Below are positions 36,588 through 48,495 of a DNA stretch of 64,000 bases, piece after piece. The notes under the pieces were generated by a model. The model had not been told where the DNA came from. It saw only the letters and a program-made list of their open reading frames with translations, and ran no database searches. The position numbers and the translations under genes are program-made. How positions within the stretch are numbered: the first letter of the stretch is position 1; the number at the start of each line of letters is the position of its first letter. The stretch covers positions 167,222-231,221 of the forward strand of contig NYUD01000090.1 in NCBI GenBank assembly GCA_002683825.1, written 5' to 3'. Source of the DNA: Planctomycetota bacterium (GTDB lineage: Bacteria > Planctomycetota > UBA1135 > GCA-002686595).

Positions 36588-39500
36588 ATAGATCCGTTAC
36601 GGGCTCTTCGGGCTCGGGCGGTGAGGAATCGGGAACGGGGTCCGGGAGAGGGGTCGCTTCCGGGGCAGGAGCCGCCGGTTCGATGAGGGAGGAGGGCTCG
36701 GGCGCCACATCCAGCTGGGTTTTGACCGCAGATTCGGTTTCGGTGCCGGTCGGAGCCAGGGCAACGGGCGTTCCGGAGCCGCTCATGGGATCGAAGTTGC
36801 CTGAGAGCAGGGCTTCCATCTGAGCGTCCATCGCGGCTGCGCCGATGCTCCCCCCCTTGCCGATCTCGCCGAAGTCGATGTTCTTCTTCACTCGCGTGCG
36901 GTAGTGATCGCGGAAGCCGGTTCCGGTCGGAACCATGTGACCGAGGATCACGTTTTCCTTGAGACCGACCAGGAAGTCGCGACGACCGGCGATGGCAGCC
37001 TCCGTCAAGACCTTGGTGGTTTCCTGAAAGCTCGCGGCGGAGATGAAGGACTCCGAGGAGAGCGAGGCCTTGGTGATGCCGAGCAAGAGCGTTTGGCCGG
37101 TAGCCGGCTTCTTGCGCTCTTTGCGAAGGCGATCGTTCTCGCGGCGGAAGCGGAACTTGTCCACCACGGCGCCGGGCAGGAACTCGCTGTCTCCGGGATC
37201 GACAACCTGAACCTTGCGCATCATCTGCGAGAGGATGATCTCGATGTGCTTGTCATCGATCGTCACCCCCTGCGAGCGATACACGTTTTGGACCTCGCGC
37301 AGCAGATAGACCTGCACGTCGTCGTCGCCCTTGATGCGTAGAATATCGTGCGGGACGAGCGGGCCGTCGACCAGCGGATCGCCGGCCTTGACGTCGTCTC
37401 CCTTGTGGACACGCATGTGCTTGCCCTGGGGTACGGAGTGTTCTTGCTCCTCGATGACTTCCCCGTTGACGCCGAGGGCTCGGACGATGATCGTGCGCTT
37501 GCCGCGCTTCTTGTCGCCCAGTTCCACGACGCCATCGATCTCCGAAAGGACGGACGGGTCCTTCGGACGGCGAGCTTCGAAAAGCTCGGTCACTCGCGGC
37601 AGACCCCCGGTGATATCCTGAGTACCGCCGATGGCGCGCGAACTCTTCGCCAGCAGGTCGCCGGCCCGAATATCCTGGCCGTCTTCCACCTCGATGTAGG
37701 CGCGTTCCGGAATCGGGTAGAGCGCGAGTGCTTGCCCCTTCGAATCCTCGAGGACCAATTGCGGGTGCAGGTCGCCCTTGTGCTCGATGACTTGCTTGCG
37801 CGCGGCGCCGCGCGAGTCCCGCTCGACCCTGATGGTCTTGCCTTCGATCAAGTCCTCGAAACGGACGCGCCCGTCGAACTCGCCCAGAATCGGCACGTTG
37901 TGCGGGTCCCAGCGGCACAGCGTCACGCGGGCCTCGATCTGAGCCCCATCCTCGACCCCGAGGATCGAGCCCATCGGTGCGGCATAGCGATCCAGCTCGC
38001 GACCTCGGTCATCAGACAGAATCAGTTCCGCCGTTCGGTTCAGAACCACCGTCTGCTTGTCGCGGTTGACGACCGAACGCATGTTACTGAAGCTGATCAT
38101 GCCATCGCGCTTGGCACGGACTTCCGTATCCTCGACGGAGCGGCTGGCCGTGCCGCCGATGTGGAAAGTCCGCATGGTGAGCTGGGTGCCCGGCTCACCG
38201 ATCGATTGGGCGCCGATGATGCCGACGGCCAGGCCGCGCTCGGCGAGCGTGCCGCGCGAGAGGTCCGTACCGTAGCACTTGGCGCACACGCCAAGTCCTG
38301 CTTCGCAGAGCAGCGGGGCGCGCACGCGAATCTTTTCGTAGCCGAGAGCTTCGATCCGGCGGGCCGCTTGCTCGTTGATCTGCTCGTTTTCGCGCACGAT
38401 GATTTCATCAGAGACGACGTCCATGATCGTGTCGCGGGCGATGCGACCTCGAACCGCTTGGGCCAGCGTCAGGACGACCTTCTCTCCCTTGAAGACGGCG
38501 GCCTTGTAGATACCGTTCGGCGTACCGCAGTCGTCCTGAGTGACAACGACGTTTTGCGCGACATCGGTGAGTTTTCGCGTCAGGTAACCGGCATCGGCCG
38601 TCTTGAGGGCCGTGTCCGCCAGCCCCTTCCGCGCCCCGTGGGTGGACGAGAAGTACTCGAGCACTTTGAGTCCTTCGCGAAAGTTGGCCTTGATGGGGGT
38701 CTCGATGATTTCGCCCGAGGGCTTGGCCATCAAGCCGCGCATGCCGGCCAGCTGACGAATTTGGTCGATCGAACCCCGCGCACCGGAGGACACCATGCAG
38801 TAGATGGGGTTGACGTAGCTATCCCCTTCGCGCACGTCCTCCCGCAGGACCTTGATCAGGTCCTGACCCAGGGATTCCCGCGCGTGGGTCCAGAGGTCGA
38901 TGATCTTGAGGTAGCGCTCGCCTTCGGTGATAACCCCTTTACCGAAGGCCTTCTCGATCTTGTCGATCGTCCCCTGGGTCTCGTCGATGATGTCGCTCTT
39001 CGACTTGGGCACACGCATGTCGTCCTTCGCAAACGAAAGACCGGCGCGCGTCGCCGACTTGAAGCCGAGATCCTTGAGGTCGTCGAGCAGTCGCAGCGTG
39101 GCGTCCCTTCCGAGCAGGCGGTGGCAGTCACTGATCAGTGCAGCGACGCGCTTCTTGTCCAGCTCGTAGTTGTAGAAGGGCATACCCGGGGGAAGAATGT
39201 CGTTGAAGATCGCCCGCCCGATGGTCGTCGCGAGGAAATCGCGCTCCCCTCCGGCCACTTCTGTTCGACCGCGCTCGTCCACCTCGGTGGGATCGGCATT
39301 GCGATCCGACTTGACCAGGGTCCCGGCCTGCATCCGCACGCGGACGGGTCGGTGCGTCTCGGTGAAGCCGTGGCCGTAGGCGAGAAACAACTCGTCGAGA
39401 GAACTGAAGAGTTTGGGTTCTTCCTTGTCCCACGTGCCCAGGTGGTCCTTGGTCAGGTAGTAGAGACCGAGAACCATGTCCTGCGACGGCGTGATGATGG

Positions 39501-40983
39501 GCTGGCCGTTGGCAGGCGAGAAAATGTTGTTCGTCGCCAGCATCAGCGTGGCGGCCTCGATCTGCGCCTCGTAGCTGAGTGGCAGGTGAACCGCCATCTG
39601 GTCGCCGTCGAAGTCCGCGTTGAAACCACCGCAAACCAGCGGGTGCAGGCGAATGGCGTTGCCCTCGATGAGAACCGGTTCGAAGGCCTGAATACCCATG
39701 CGGTGCAGCGTAGGAGCCCGGTTCAGCATGACCGGGTGATCGCGAATCACCTCTTCGAGGATGTCCCATACCTCTTCATCGCGGCGCTCGAGCATGCGCT
39801 TGGCCGACTTGATCGTATCGGCGAGCCCAAGTTCCTTCAGGCGGCGAATGATGAACGGCTGGAACAGCTCGAGGGCGATCTTCTTCGGCAGACCACACTG
39901 GTGCAGTCGCAGTTCGGGGCCGACGACGATGACCGAACGGGCCGAATAATCGACTCGCTTGCCAAGCAGGTTTTCACGGAAACGACCCTGCTTGCCCTTG
40001 ATCATGTCCGTCAGGGACTTGAGCGGCCGGTTCGAGGAGCCGAGCACCGGACGGCGGCAACGGCCGTTGTCGAACAGCGCATCGACCGACTGCTGGAGCA
40101 TCCGCTTTTCGTTGCGAATGATGACCTCGGGAGCGTTGAGGTCGAGCAGCTTCTTGAGCCGGTTATTCCGGTTGATCAGGCGACGGTACAGGTCGTTGAG
40201 ATCGGAAGTGGCGAAGTTGCCGGAGTCCAGGAGGACCAGCGGACGCAGGTCCGGGGGAATGACGGGGATGACCTCGAACACAAGCCACGACGGATCGTTC
40301 GCGGAATCGCGCAGCATCTCGATGTTGCGCAGGCGCTTGATGATGTCCTTCTGTCGCTGCTTGGATCGTGTGGAGAGCAGTTCCTCGCGGAGCTCTTCCG
40401 AGACCTTTTGCAGGTCCAGACGGCGGAGCATTTTCTTGATCGCTTCCGCACCCATATCCGCCTCGAATTCCGATCCGTACTTGGCGTGGGCCTGGCGGAA
40501 TTCGTCCTCGGTCAACAGCTGCTTTTCTTCCAGGGGCGTGTCACCGGGATCGATGACGACGTAGTCCTGGAAGTAGACGATCCGCTCGATATTCGACGTC
40601 TTGAGGTCGAGCAACGTACCCAGCCGCGAGGGCATCGCCTTGAAGAACCAGATGTGCGCGACCGGAGCGGCCAGGTTGATGTGGCCCATGCGCTTGCGAC
40701 GCACGCGCGAGTGCGTGATCATCACGCCGCACTTGTCACAAACGATACCCTTGTGCTTGATACCCTTGTACTTGCCGCAGAAGCACTCCCAGTCCTTTTC
40801 AGGGCCGAAAATGCGTTCGCAGAAGAGGCCGTCACGCTCGGGGCGATACGTTCGGTAGTTGATCGTCTCGGGTTTCTTGACCTCACCGTAGGACCAGGAC
40901 CGAATGTCTTCGGGCGAGGCCAGGCTTATCTTGACGCTACCGTAGTCGTTGATCCGGTTGTCTTGCTGTGTAGTGACCACCAT
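36586..40983 (-). CDS. rpoC: RNA polymerase beta' subunit
   Basis: 1465-aa catalytic subunit. The N-terminal zinc site uses C67, C69, C82 and C85. The active-site magnesium loop is 'NADFDGD' (455-461) and the trigger-loop region includes 'MVSSGARGSIDQIRQLAGMR'. The last 65 residues form a Pro/Glu-rich acidic tail (ending SSPPEPEEPVTDL) beyond the usual end. Follows rpoB by 19 bases. Confidence 0.98.
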   Translation of the reverse strand: MVVTTQQDNRINDYGSVKISLASPEDIRSWSYGEVKKPETINYRTYRPERDGLFCERIFGPEKDWECFCGKYKGIKHKGIVCDKCGVMITHSRVRRKRMGHINLAAPVAHIWFFKAMPSRLGTLLDLKTSNIERIVYFQDYVVIDPGDTPLEEKQLLTEDEFRQAHAKYGSEFEADMGAEAIKKMLRRLDLQKVSEELREELLSTRSKQRQKDIIKRLRNIEMLRDSANDPSWLVFEVIPVIPPDLRPLVLLDSGNFATSDLNDLYRRLINRNNRLKKLLDLNAPEVIIRNEKRMLQQSVDALFDNGRCRRPVLGSSNRPLKSLTDMIKGKQGRFRENLLGKRVDYSARSVIVVGPELRLHQCGLPKKIALELFQPFIIRRLKELGLADTIKSAKRMLERRDEEVWDILEEVIRDHPVMLNRAPTLHRMGIQAFEPVLIEGNAIRLHPLVCGGFNADFDGDQMAVHLPLSYEAQIEAATLMLATNNIFSPANGQPIITPSQDMVLGLYYLTKDHLGTWDKEEPKLFSSLDELFLAYGHGFTETHRPVRVRMQAGTLVKSDRNADPTEVDERGRTEVAGGERDFLATTIGRAIFNDILPPGMPFYNYELDKKRVAALISDCHRLLGRDATLRLLDDLKDLGFKSATRAGLSFAKDDMRVPKSKSDIIDETQGTIDKIEKAFGKGVITEGERYLKIIDLWTHARESLGQDLIKVLREDVREGDSYVNPIYCMVSSGARGSIDQIRQLAGMRGLMAKPSGEIIETPIKANFREGLKVLEYFSSTHGARKGLADTALKTADAGYLTRKLTDVAQNVVVTQDDCGTPNGIYKAAVFKGEKVVLTLAQAVRGRIARDTIMDVVSDEIIVRENEQINEQAARRIEALGYEKIRVRAPLLCEAGLGVCAKCYGTDLSRGTLAERGLAVGIIGAQSIGEPGTQLTMRTFHIGGTASRSVEDTEVRAKRDGMISFSNMRSVVNRDKQTVVLNRTAELILSDDRGRELDRYAAPMGSILGVEDGAQIEARVTLCRWDPHNVPILGEFDGRVRFEDLIEGKTIRVERDSRGAARKQVIEHKGDLHPQLVLEDSKGQALALYPIPERAYIEVEDGQDIRAGDLLAKSSRAIGGTQDITGGLPRVTELFEARRPKDPSVLSEIDGVVELGDKKRGKRTIIVRALGVNGEVIEEQEHSVPQGKHMRVHKGDDVKAGDPLVDGPLVPHDILRIKGDDDVQVYLLREVQNVYRSQGVTIDDKHIEIILSQMMRKVQVVDPGDSEFLPGAVVDKFRFRRENDRLRKERKKPATGQTLLLGITKASLSSESFISAASFQETTKVLTEAAIAGRRDFLVGLKENVILGHMVPTGTGFRDHYRTRVKKNIDFGEIGKGGSIGAAAMDAQMEALLSGNFDPMSGSGTPVALAPTGTETESAVKTQLDVAPEPSSLIEPAAPAPEATPLPDPVPDSSPPEPEEPVTDL

Positions 40984-41002
40984 CTTTGAGCCTCCCTAGG
41001 AC

Positions 41003-44710
<3,708 letters not shown>

Positions 44711-44954
44711 GGTGCCTCGGAGCGATGAGGAAGGGGCGAATGAAAGAGGGGTTGGAAAGCGACCGGAAGGGGCCAGCGAATTTCAGAGGGCAGGACACGC
44801 CGGTTGTGTCCGATGGAGGCCCCCGGAAAGAACGGCGCGCGGGAACGAGCCCAGGCCCCAGCCCTTTCCGGAAATCCTCAGGCGCAGCATGGGCCTACGC
44901 GAGGGGAGGTCCGGAAGGACAGAGGCGCTCGGAAAAATATTGAAGGGGAGAAAA
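44711..44954 (-). promoter_or_regulatory. Structured rplL-rpoB intergenic region
   Basis: No gene fits in these 244 bases. On the minus strand an 8-bp pairing (CCGGAAAG with CTTTCCGG, arms 44864-44871 and 44823-44830) encloses a GC-rich loop, and a 6-bp hairpin GGACAC/GTGTCC follows downstream. E. coli has an attenuator and an RNase III site at this junction; a similar role is inferred by position. Confidence 0.45.
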
Positions 44955-45356
44955 TCAGTCGACCTTGACGGAACCGCCGGCACCGTCGATCTTGGCCTTG
45001 ATTTCTTCGGCTTCTTCTTTGGAGACCCCTTCTTTGATGGCCTTGGGGGCGCCATCGACGAGCTCCTTGGCTTCCTTGAGACCAAGGCCGGTGATCGCGC
45101 GGACCTCCTTGATGACCTGGATCTTCTTTTCGCCGGCAGACTCGAGAATGACGTCGAAGGATGTTTTCTCCTCCACTTCACCCTCCCCACCGCCCGAGGC
45201 GGCGGCGACGGCGACAGGTGCGGCGGCACTGACGCCCCACTTGCCTTCGAGATGCTTGACGAGTTGGGATGCCTGGAGCAGGGTCAGACCGTCCAACTTG
45301 GTCGCCAGCTCCTCCAGAGCGGGCTCGAGTTCGGCGACTGCTGCTTCTTCCGACAT
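44955..45356 (-). CDS. rplL: 50S ribosomal protein L7/L12
   Basis: 133-aa bL12 stalk protein. An N-terminal dimerisation helix, an Ala-rich hinge (VSAAAPVAVAAASGGGEGEV) and the C-terminal factor-binding domain (EKKIQVIKEVRAITGLGLKE) are all present. Present in several copies per ribosome, so it needs higher expression than rplJ upstream. Confidence 0.98.
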   Translation of the reverse strand: MSEEAAVAELEPALEELATKLDGLTLLQASQLVKHLEGKWGVSAAAPVAVAAASGGGEGEVEEKTSFDVILESAGEKKIQVIKEVRAITGLGLKEAKELVDGAPKAIKEGVSKEEAEEIKAKIDGAGGSVKVD

Positions 45357-45412
45357 GGCTACCTTTTCCTCTTCTTGTTGGTGTGAGTTCTGTGAGAGAT
45401 GATCGGTGAGAT

Positions 45413-45490
45413 CTCCGGAGGGAACTCCGGAGTGGACTTGTAAGCGGCCGCTTTCCGGCCGCCGGGTGGGTGCTGGCCGCTACGGCCAGC
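45413..45490 (-). promoter_or_regulatory. Three tandem hairpins between rplJ and rplL
   Basis: In minus-strand order: GCTGGCCG/CGGCCAGC with a 3-base loop (45472-45490), GCGGCCG/CGGCCGC with a 5-base loop (45444-45462), and CTCCGGAG/CTCCGGAG with a TTCC loop (45413-45432). All three stems are perfect and occupy half of the 141-base gap. No T-tracts follow, so simple termination is unlikely. Confidence 0.65.
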
Positions 45491-45497
45491 ATTCTTC

Positions 45498-46013
45498 TTA
45501 CGCATCGACATGCGCCTGTACGACACGGACGAGGGAACTGCCAGGGGCGGAGAGTAGACGGACGAGGCTGCGAGCTGGGCCCGAGAGGAGACTGACCATC
45601 TGGCCGTGCAACTCGTCCCTGCCGGGGAGCTGTGCGAGGCCCGTGGCTTCCTTCGCGTCGAGCAATTCGCCTTCGAAGAGCCCGCCCTTGAATTGGATCT
45701 TGCCCACTTTGTGGGCCGGCGACCTGTGCAACACCTTGGCCGCGTTGATCGTGTCGTCGGGACTGCCCCAGGCGCAGACGATGTTGCCGACCAACATGTC
45801 GTCGGGCACTTCGATACCGGTCTCGGCCAGGGCGCGCTTGGCGAGTCGATTGCGAACCATACGCAGACCTATGCCATGTTCGGCGAGGGAGTCGCGCAGA
45901 CCCTCCGTCTCGGACGCGCTCAACCCTCTGACGGAGCAAATGACCATGCCTTCGGCACTTCCGAAGGCGTCGGACAGCTCCTTCGTGATGAGCTTGTTAA
46001 TGAGGTTCGCCAT
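45498..46013 (-). CDS. rplJ: 50S ribosomal protein L10
   Basis: 171-aa uL10 that anchors the L12 stalk. 'MANLINKLITKELSDAFGSA', 'LRMVRNRLAKRALAETG' and the C-terminal L12-binding helix are recognisable. In E. coli the L10-L12 complex represses its own mRNA. Ends 141 bases before rplL; 3 bases after rplA. Confidence 0.96.
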   Translation of the reverse strand: MANLINKLITKELSDAFGSAEGMVICSVRGLSASETEGLRDSLAEHGIGLRMVRNRLAKRALAETGIEVPDDMLVGNIVCAWGSPDDTINAAKVLHRSPAHKVGKIQFKGGLFEGELLDAKEATGLAQLPGRDELHGQMVSLLSGPARSLVRLLSAPGSSLVRVVQAHVDA

Positions 46014-46016
46014 GTC

Positions 46017-46703
46017 TTAGCTCTCGTAGGAGATCCAGGCTCCGGGGCCCATGGTCGTGCTGACCGAGATCTTGCGGAAGAACGGGCCCTTGACAGCTGA
46101 AGGGCGCATGCCCGTCAGATGGTTGAGGAAGGCCGTGAGGTTCTCACTCAGGTCGTCGACGGAGAAGGAACGCTTGCCGAGTGGCGCGTGCACGTTGCCG
46201 CCTGCGTCCGTGCGGAATTCTACTTTGCCCGCCTTGAATTCTTGAACGGCGGTGGCGACGTCGGGCGTCACCGTGCCGGACTTCGGGCTGGGCATCTTGC
46301 CCTGGGGACCGAGGACCTTACCCAGCTTGCCTACGTGCCTCATCATGTCGGGGCTGGCGATCACGACGTCAAAGTCCATCCAACCGCCCTGGATCTTCGC
46401 GGCGAGCTCCTGGCTGCCGACCTCGTCGGCGCCGGCCGACTTCGCAGCGTCAGCCTTGTCACCTTCGGCAAACACGACCACCTTGACGGCCCTGCCGAGC
46501 CCCTTCGGCAGGGAAACGGCACCGCGGACCAGTTGATCGGTCTTCCGCGGATCGATGCCCAGCTTGACGACGATGTCGACGGTCTCGTCGAACTTCGGCG
46601 CCGGAAGCTCCTTGAGGATCCCGAGGGCCTCCTTGGGCTCGTATTGGCGTGTGCGATCGATCTTGTCGGTCGCGCCTGAGTATCTCTTGCTCCGCTTTCG
46701 CAT
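46017..46703 (-). CDS. rplA: 50S ribosomal protein L1
   Basis: 228-aa uL1 of the L1 stalk. 'FDETVDIVVKLGIDPRKTDQ', 'MRHVGKLGKVLGPQGKMPSP' and 'KGPFFRKISVSTTMGPGAWI' are diagnostic. Starts 9 bases after rplK. Confidence 0.97.
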   Translation of the reverse strand: MRKRSKRYSGATDKIDRTRQYEPKEALGILKELPAPKFDETVDIVVKLGIDPRKTDQLVRGAVSLPKGLGRAVKVVVFAEGDKADAAKSAGADEVGSQELAAKIQGGWMDFDVVIASPDMMRHVGKLGKVLGPQGKMPSPKSGTVTPDVATAVQEFKAGKVEFRTDAGGNVHAPLGKRSFSVDDLSENLTAFLNHLTGMRPSAVKGPFFRKISVSTTMGPGAWISYES

Positions 46704-46712
46704 CTCGTGACT

Positions 46713-47138
46713 CTAGTCGACGACCCGGATGCCCGCCGAACGGGCCGTTCCTTCGATGATCCTGGAAGCGTGCTCGACGCTGCGAGCGTTGAGATCCTTC
46801 ATCTTGATCTCAACGATCTCCGCGATCTGAGCGCGCGTAACTTCTCCGACGGTTTCGTGACCGACGTTGCCCGTCCCCTTTTCAAGGTTGGCGTACTTCT
46901 TGAGCAGCACGGCAGCCGGGGGCGACTTGAGGATGAAGTCGAAACTCCTGTCCTGATAGACGGAAATCTCGACTGGAATGATCATACCCGGCTGCTCGCG
47001 AGTCCGATCGTTGAACTCCTTCACGAACTGCGCGATGTTCACTCCGTGGGCTCCGAGCGCGGGGCCGACAGGGGGGGCAGGCGTGGCCTTCCCCGCGGGA
47101 CATTGCAACTTGATCTTGGCTGTAACTTCCTTCGCCAT
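46713..47138 (-). CDS. rplK: 50S ribosomal protein L11
   Basis: 141-aa uL11 of the GTPase-associated centre. 'CPAGKATPAPPVGPALGAHG' and the C-terminal RNA-binding domain 'GHETVGEVTRAQIAEIVEIK' are diagnostic. 4 bases after nusG. Confidence 0.98.
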   Translation of the reverse strand: MAKEVTAKIKLQCPAGKATPAPPVGPALGAHGVNIAQFVKEFNDRTREQPGMIIPVEISVYQDRSFDFILKSPPAAVLLKKYANLEKGTGNVGHETVGEVTRAQIAEIVEIKMKDLNARSVEHASRIIEGTARSAGIRVVD

Positions 47139-47142
47139 GGTG

Positions 47143-47703
47143 TTAGACCGATTCGACTTCCCAGTATTCGAGTTCGACCGGTGTCGGACGACCGAAGATA
47201 GTTACCGTGACCTTGACCATGCCCTTTTCAGGATTGACCTCGTCAACGACCCCGTCGAAGCCCTCGAAGGCTCCGGACTTGATCTTGACCATGTCGCCCT
47301 TCTTGACGCTCATCGCGACCGTCGGTCGCTCTTCGGAGTCGGACATGCGGGCGAGAATGCCCGATACCTGTGATTCGGTGAGGGGGGTCGGATCACCCCG
47401 TGTGCCCAGGAAATCGCCGAAGCCCGGCGTCTCGCGCAGCGTGGAGCGGGCTTCGATCGCCCGGTTGTCCTCCGGGTCGGCGAAGTCCGCCTGTACCATC
47501 AGATAGCCCGGGTAGAGCTTTTTGGACACGACCTTGCGCTTACCGCTCTTGAGTTCGGTGACGCGCTCGAAGGGAACGAGCACCTGGGGAATCACATCCT
47601 GCAACCCCTTGACGTTGATGCGTGTCTCGAGTTGCTTTCGGATGGAGTCCTCGCGTCCTGACTGGCAGCGGACGAAATACCACTTGTAGGCCATCATTGT
47701 CAT
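47143..47703 (-). CDS. nusG: Transcription elongation/antitermination factor NusG
   Basis: 186-aa NusG. The NGN domain contains 'KWYFVRCQSGREDSIRKQLE' and 'KLYPGYLMVQ'; the KOW domain 'KKGDMVKIKSGAFEGFDGVV' follows. NusG couples RNA polymerase to S10 of the leading ribosome. Met residues at 1, 3 and 4 leave the exact start open by up to 9 bases. Confidence 0.97.
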   Translation of the reverse strand: MTMMAYKWYFVRCQSGREDSIRKQLETRINVKGLQDVIPQVLVPFERVTELKSGKRKVVSKKLYPGYLMVQADFADPEDNRAIEARSTLRETPGFGDFLGTRGDPTPLTESQVSGILARMSDSEERPTVAMSVKKGDMVKIKSGAFEGFDGVVDEVNPEKGMVKVTVTIFGRPTPVELEYWEVESV

Positions 47704-47713
47704 TTCTACTCCG

Positions 47714-48232
47714 CTACCCGGCGACCTCTCCGAACAGGAGGTACTGCATGACGCGGGTCAGGAACCAGTCCGCAAACGCGAGGTAAAACCCGATGAGAAG
47801 GACGCTGACCCCGACGACTATCGAGGAGTTGACGATCTCCTGGAGGCTGGGCCAGGCGACTCGGCGCAACTCGCTCTCCGTGTCGATCAAGAGATCGGCG
47901 ACCTTCGGGCGCCGTTGCCAGCGGTGAACCAGAATCACGCCCACGAAGAAGATGGACGCCGAAAGCAAAAACGCCGGGGTTAGCTCGACACCCACGATGG
48001 GTATGGAATCTCCCACCCACGGCACCTGAAGCGCAGCGCGCGTCGCCTCGAAGTTGCCGACCAGAACCGCGTGGAAGAAACTGCAACCAAAAAGGAGGAG
48101 TAACACGACGGCCCAGTACGCAGCCATGCGCGCATACCGGCCCTGATCGGGCCTGTATCCGGCCGCAGCGTCCGATCCTTGCGGGACGGATGTCTCAGGA
48201 GGATTGGCTTGGGGTTCCGCAGTCATTTTCAT
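47714..48232 (-). CDS. secE: Protein translocase subunit SecE, three-helix form
   Basis: 172-aa SecE. The essential C-terminal part is clear: amphipathic 'DTESELRRVAWPSLQEIVNS' followed by a transmembrane helix (about 135-160). Two further helices precede it (about 36-57 and 82-104), whereas many bacterial SecE proteins are about 60 aa with one helix. E. coli SecE also has three. Located between rpmG and nusG, the standard position. Confidence 0.93.
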   Translation of the reverse strand: MKMTAEPQANPPETSVPQGSDAAAGYRPDQGRYARMAAYWAVVLLLLFGCSFFHAVLVGNFEATRAALQVPWVGDSIPIVGVELTPAFLLSASIFFVGVILVHRWQRRPKVADLLIDTESELRRVAWPSLQEIVNSSIVVGVSVLLIGFYLAFADWFLTRVMQYLLFGEVAG

Positions 48233-48271
48233 GCGGGGTCTTCAAGTCCGTTCAGCTGCCCCTGCGGGCGG

Positions 48272-48430
48272 CTAGAGCTTGCGCTCCTTGTGCGAGGTAT
48301 GGTTCCGGCAGAATCGGCAGTACTTCTTCTTCTCGAGCTTGTAGGCAGCCTTGAGCCGCTTGTGCGTCGTGTAGTTGCGGTTCGAACACTTGGTGCACAC
48401 CAAGTAGACGTAGCGCTCTTTGATCTTCAT
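48272..48430 (-). CDS. rpmG: 50S ribosomal protein L33
   Basis: 52-aa bL33 read directly from the sequence: starts MKIKERYVYLVCTKC at ATG 48430 and ends HTSHKERKL. Zinc cysteines are C12, C15, C38 and C41. Lies between tuf and secE, the common bacterial order. Confidence 0.95.
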   Translation of the reverse strand: MKIKERYVYLVCTKCSNRNYTTHKRLKAAYKLEKKKYCRFCRNHTSHKERKL

Positions 48431-48456
48431 GGCCGACTACTCCGAGGGAGAAAAGA

Positions 48457-48480
48457 GCGGAGCGGAACAGGCCGCTCCGC
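48457..48480 (-). terminator. Intrinsic terminator or attenuator after tuf
   Basis: Minus-strand 9-bp perfect stem GCGGAGCGG/CCGCTCCGC with a 6-base loop, then TCTTTTCTCC. It begins 16 bases after the tuf stop. Only 26 bases remain before rpmG, with no promoter visible, so partial read-through is expected. Confidence 0.6.
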
Positions 48481-48495
48481 CGACACTCTGCTGTG

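Noticed and set aside
37348..40989. A 1213-codon open frame on the plus strand antisense to rpoC
   Set aside because: It is the complement of a GC-rich conserved gene; third-position bias keeps the opposite frame free of stops. The translated product resembles no protein and rpoC is unambiguous.
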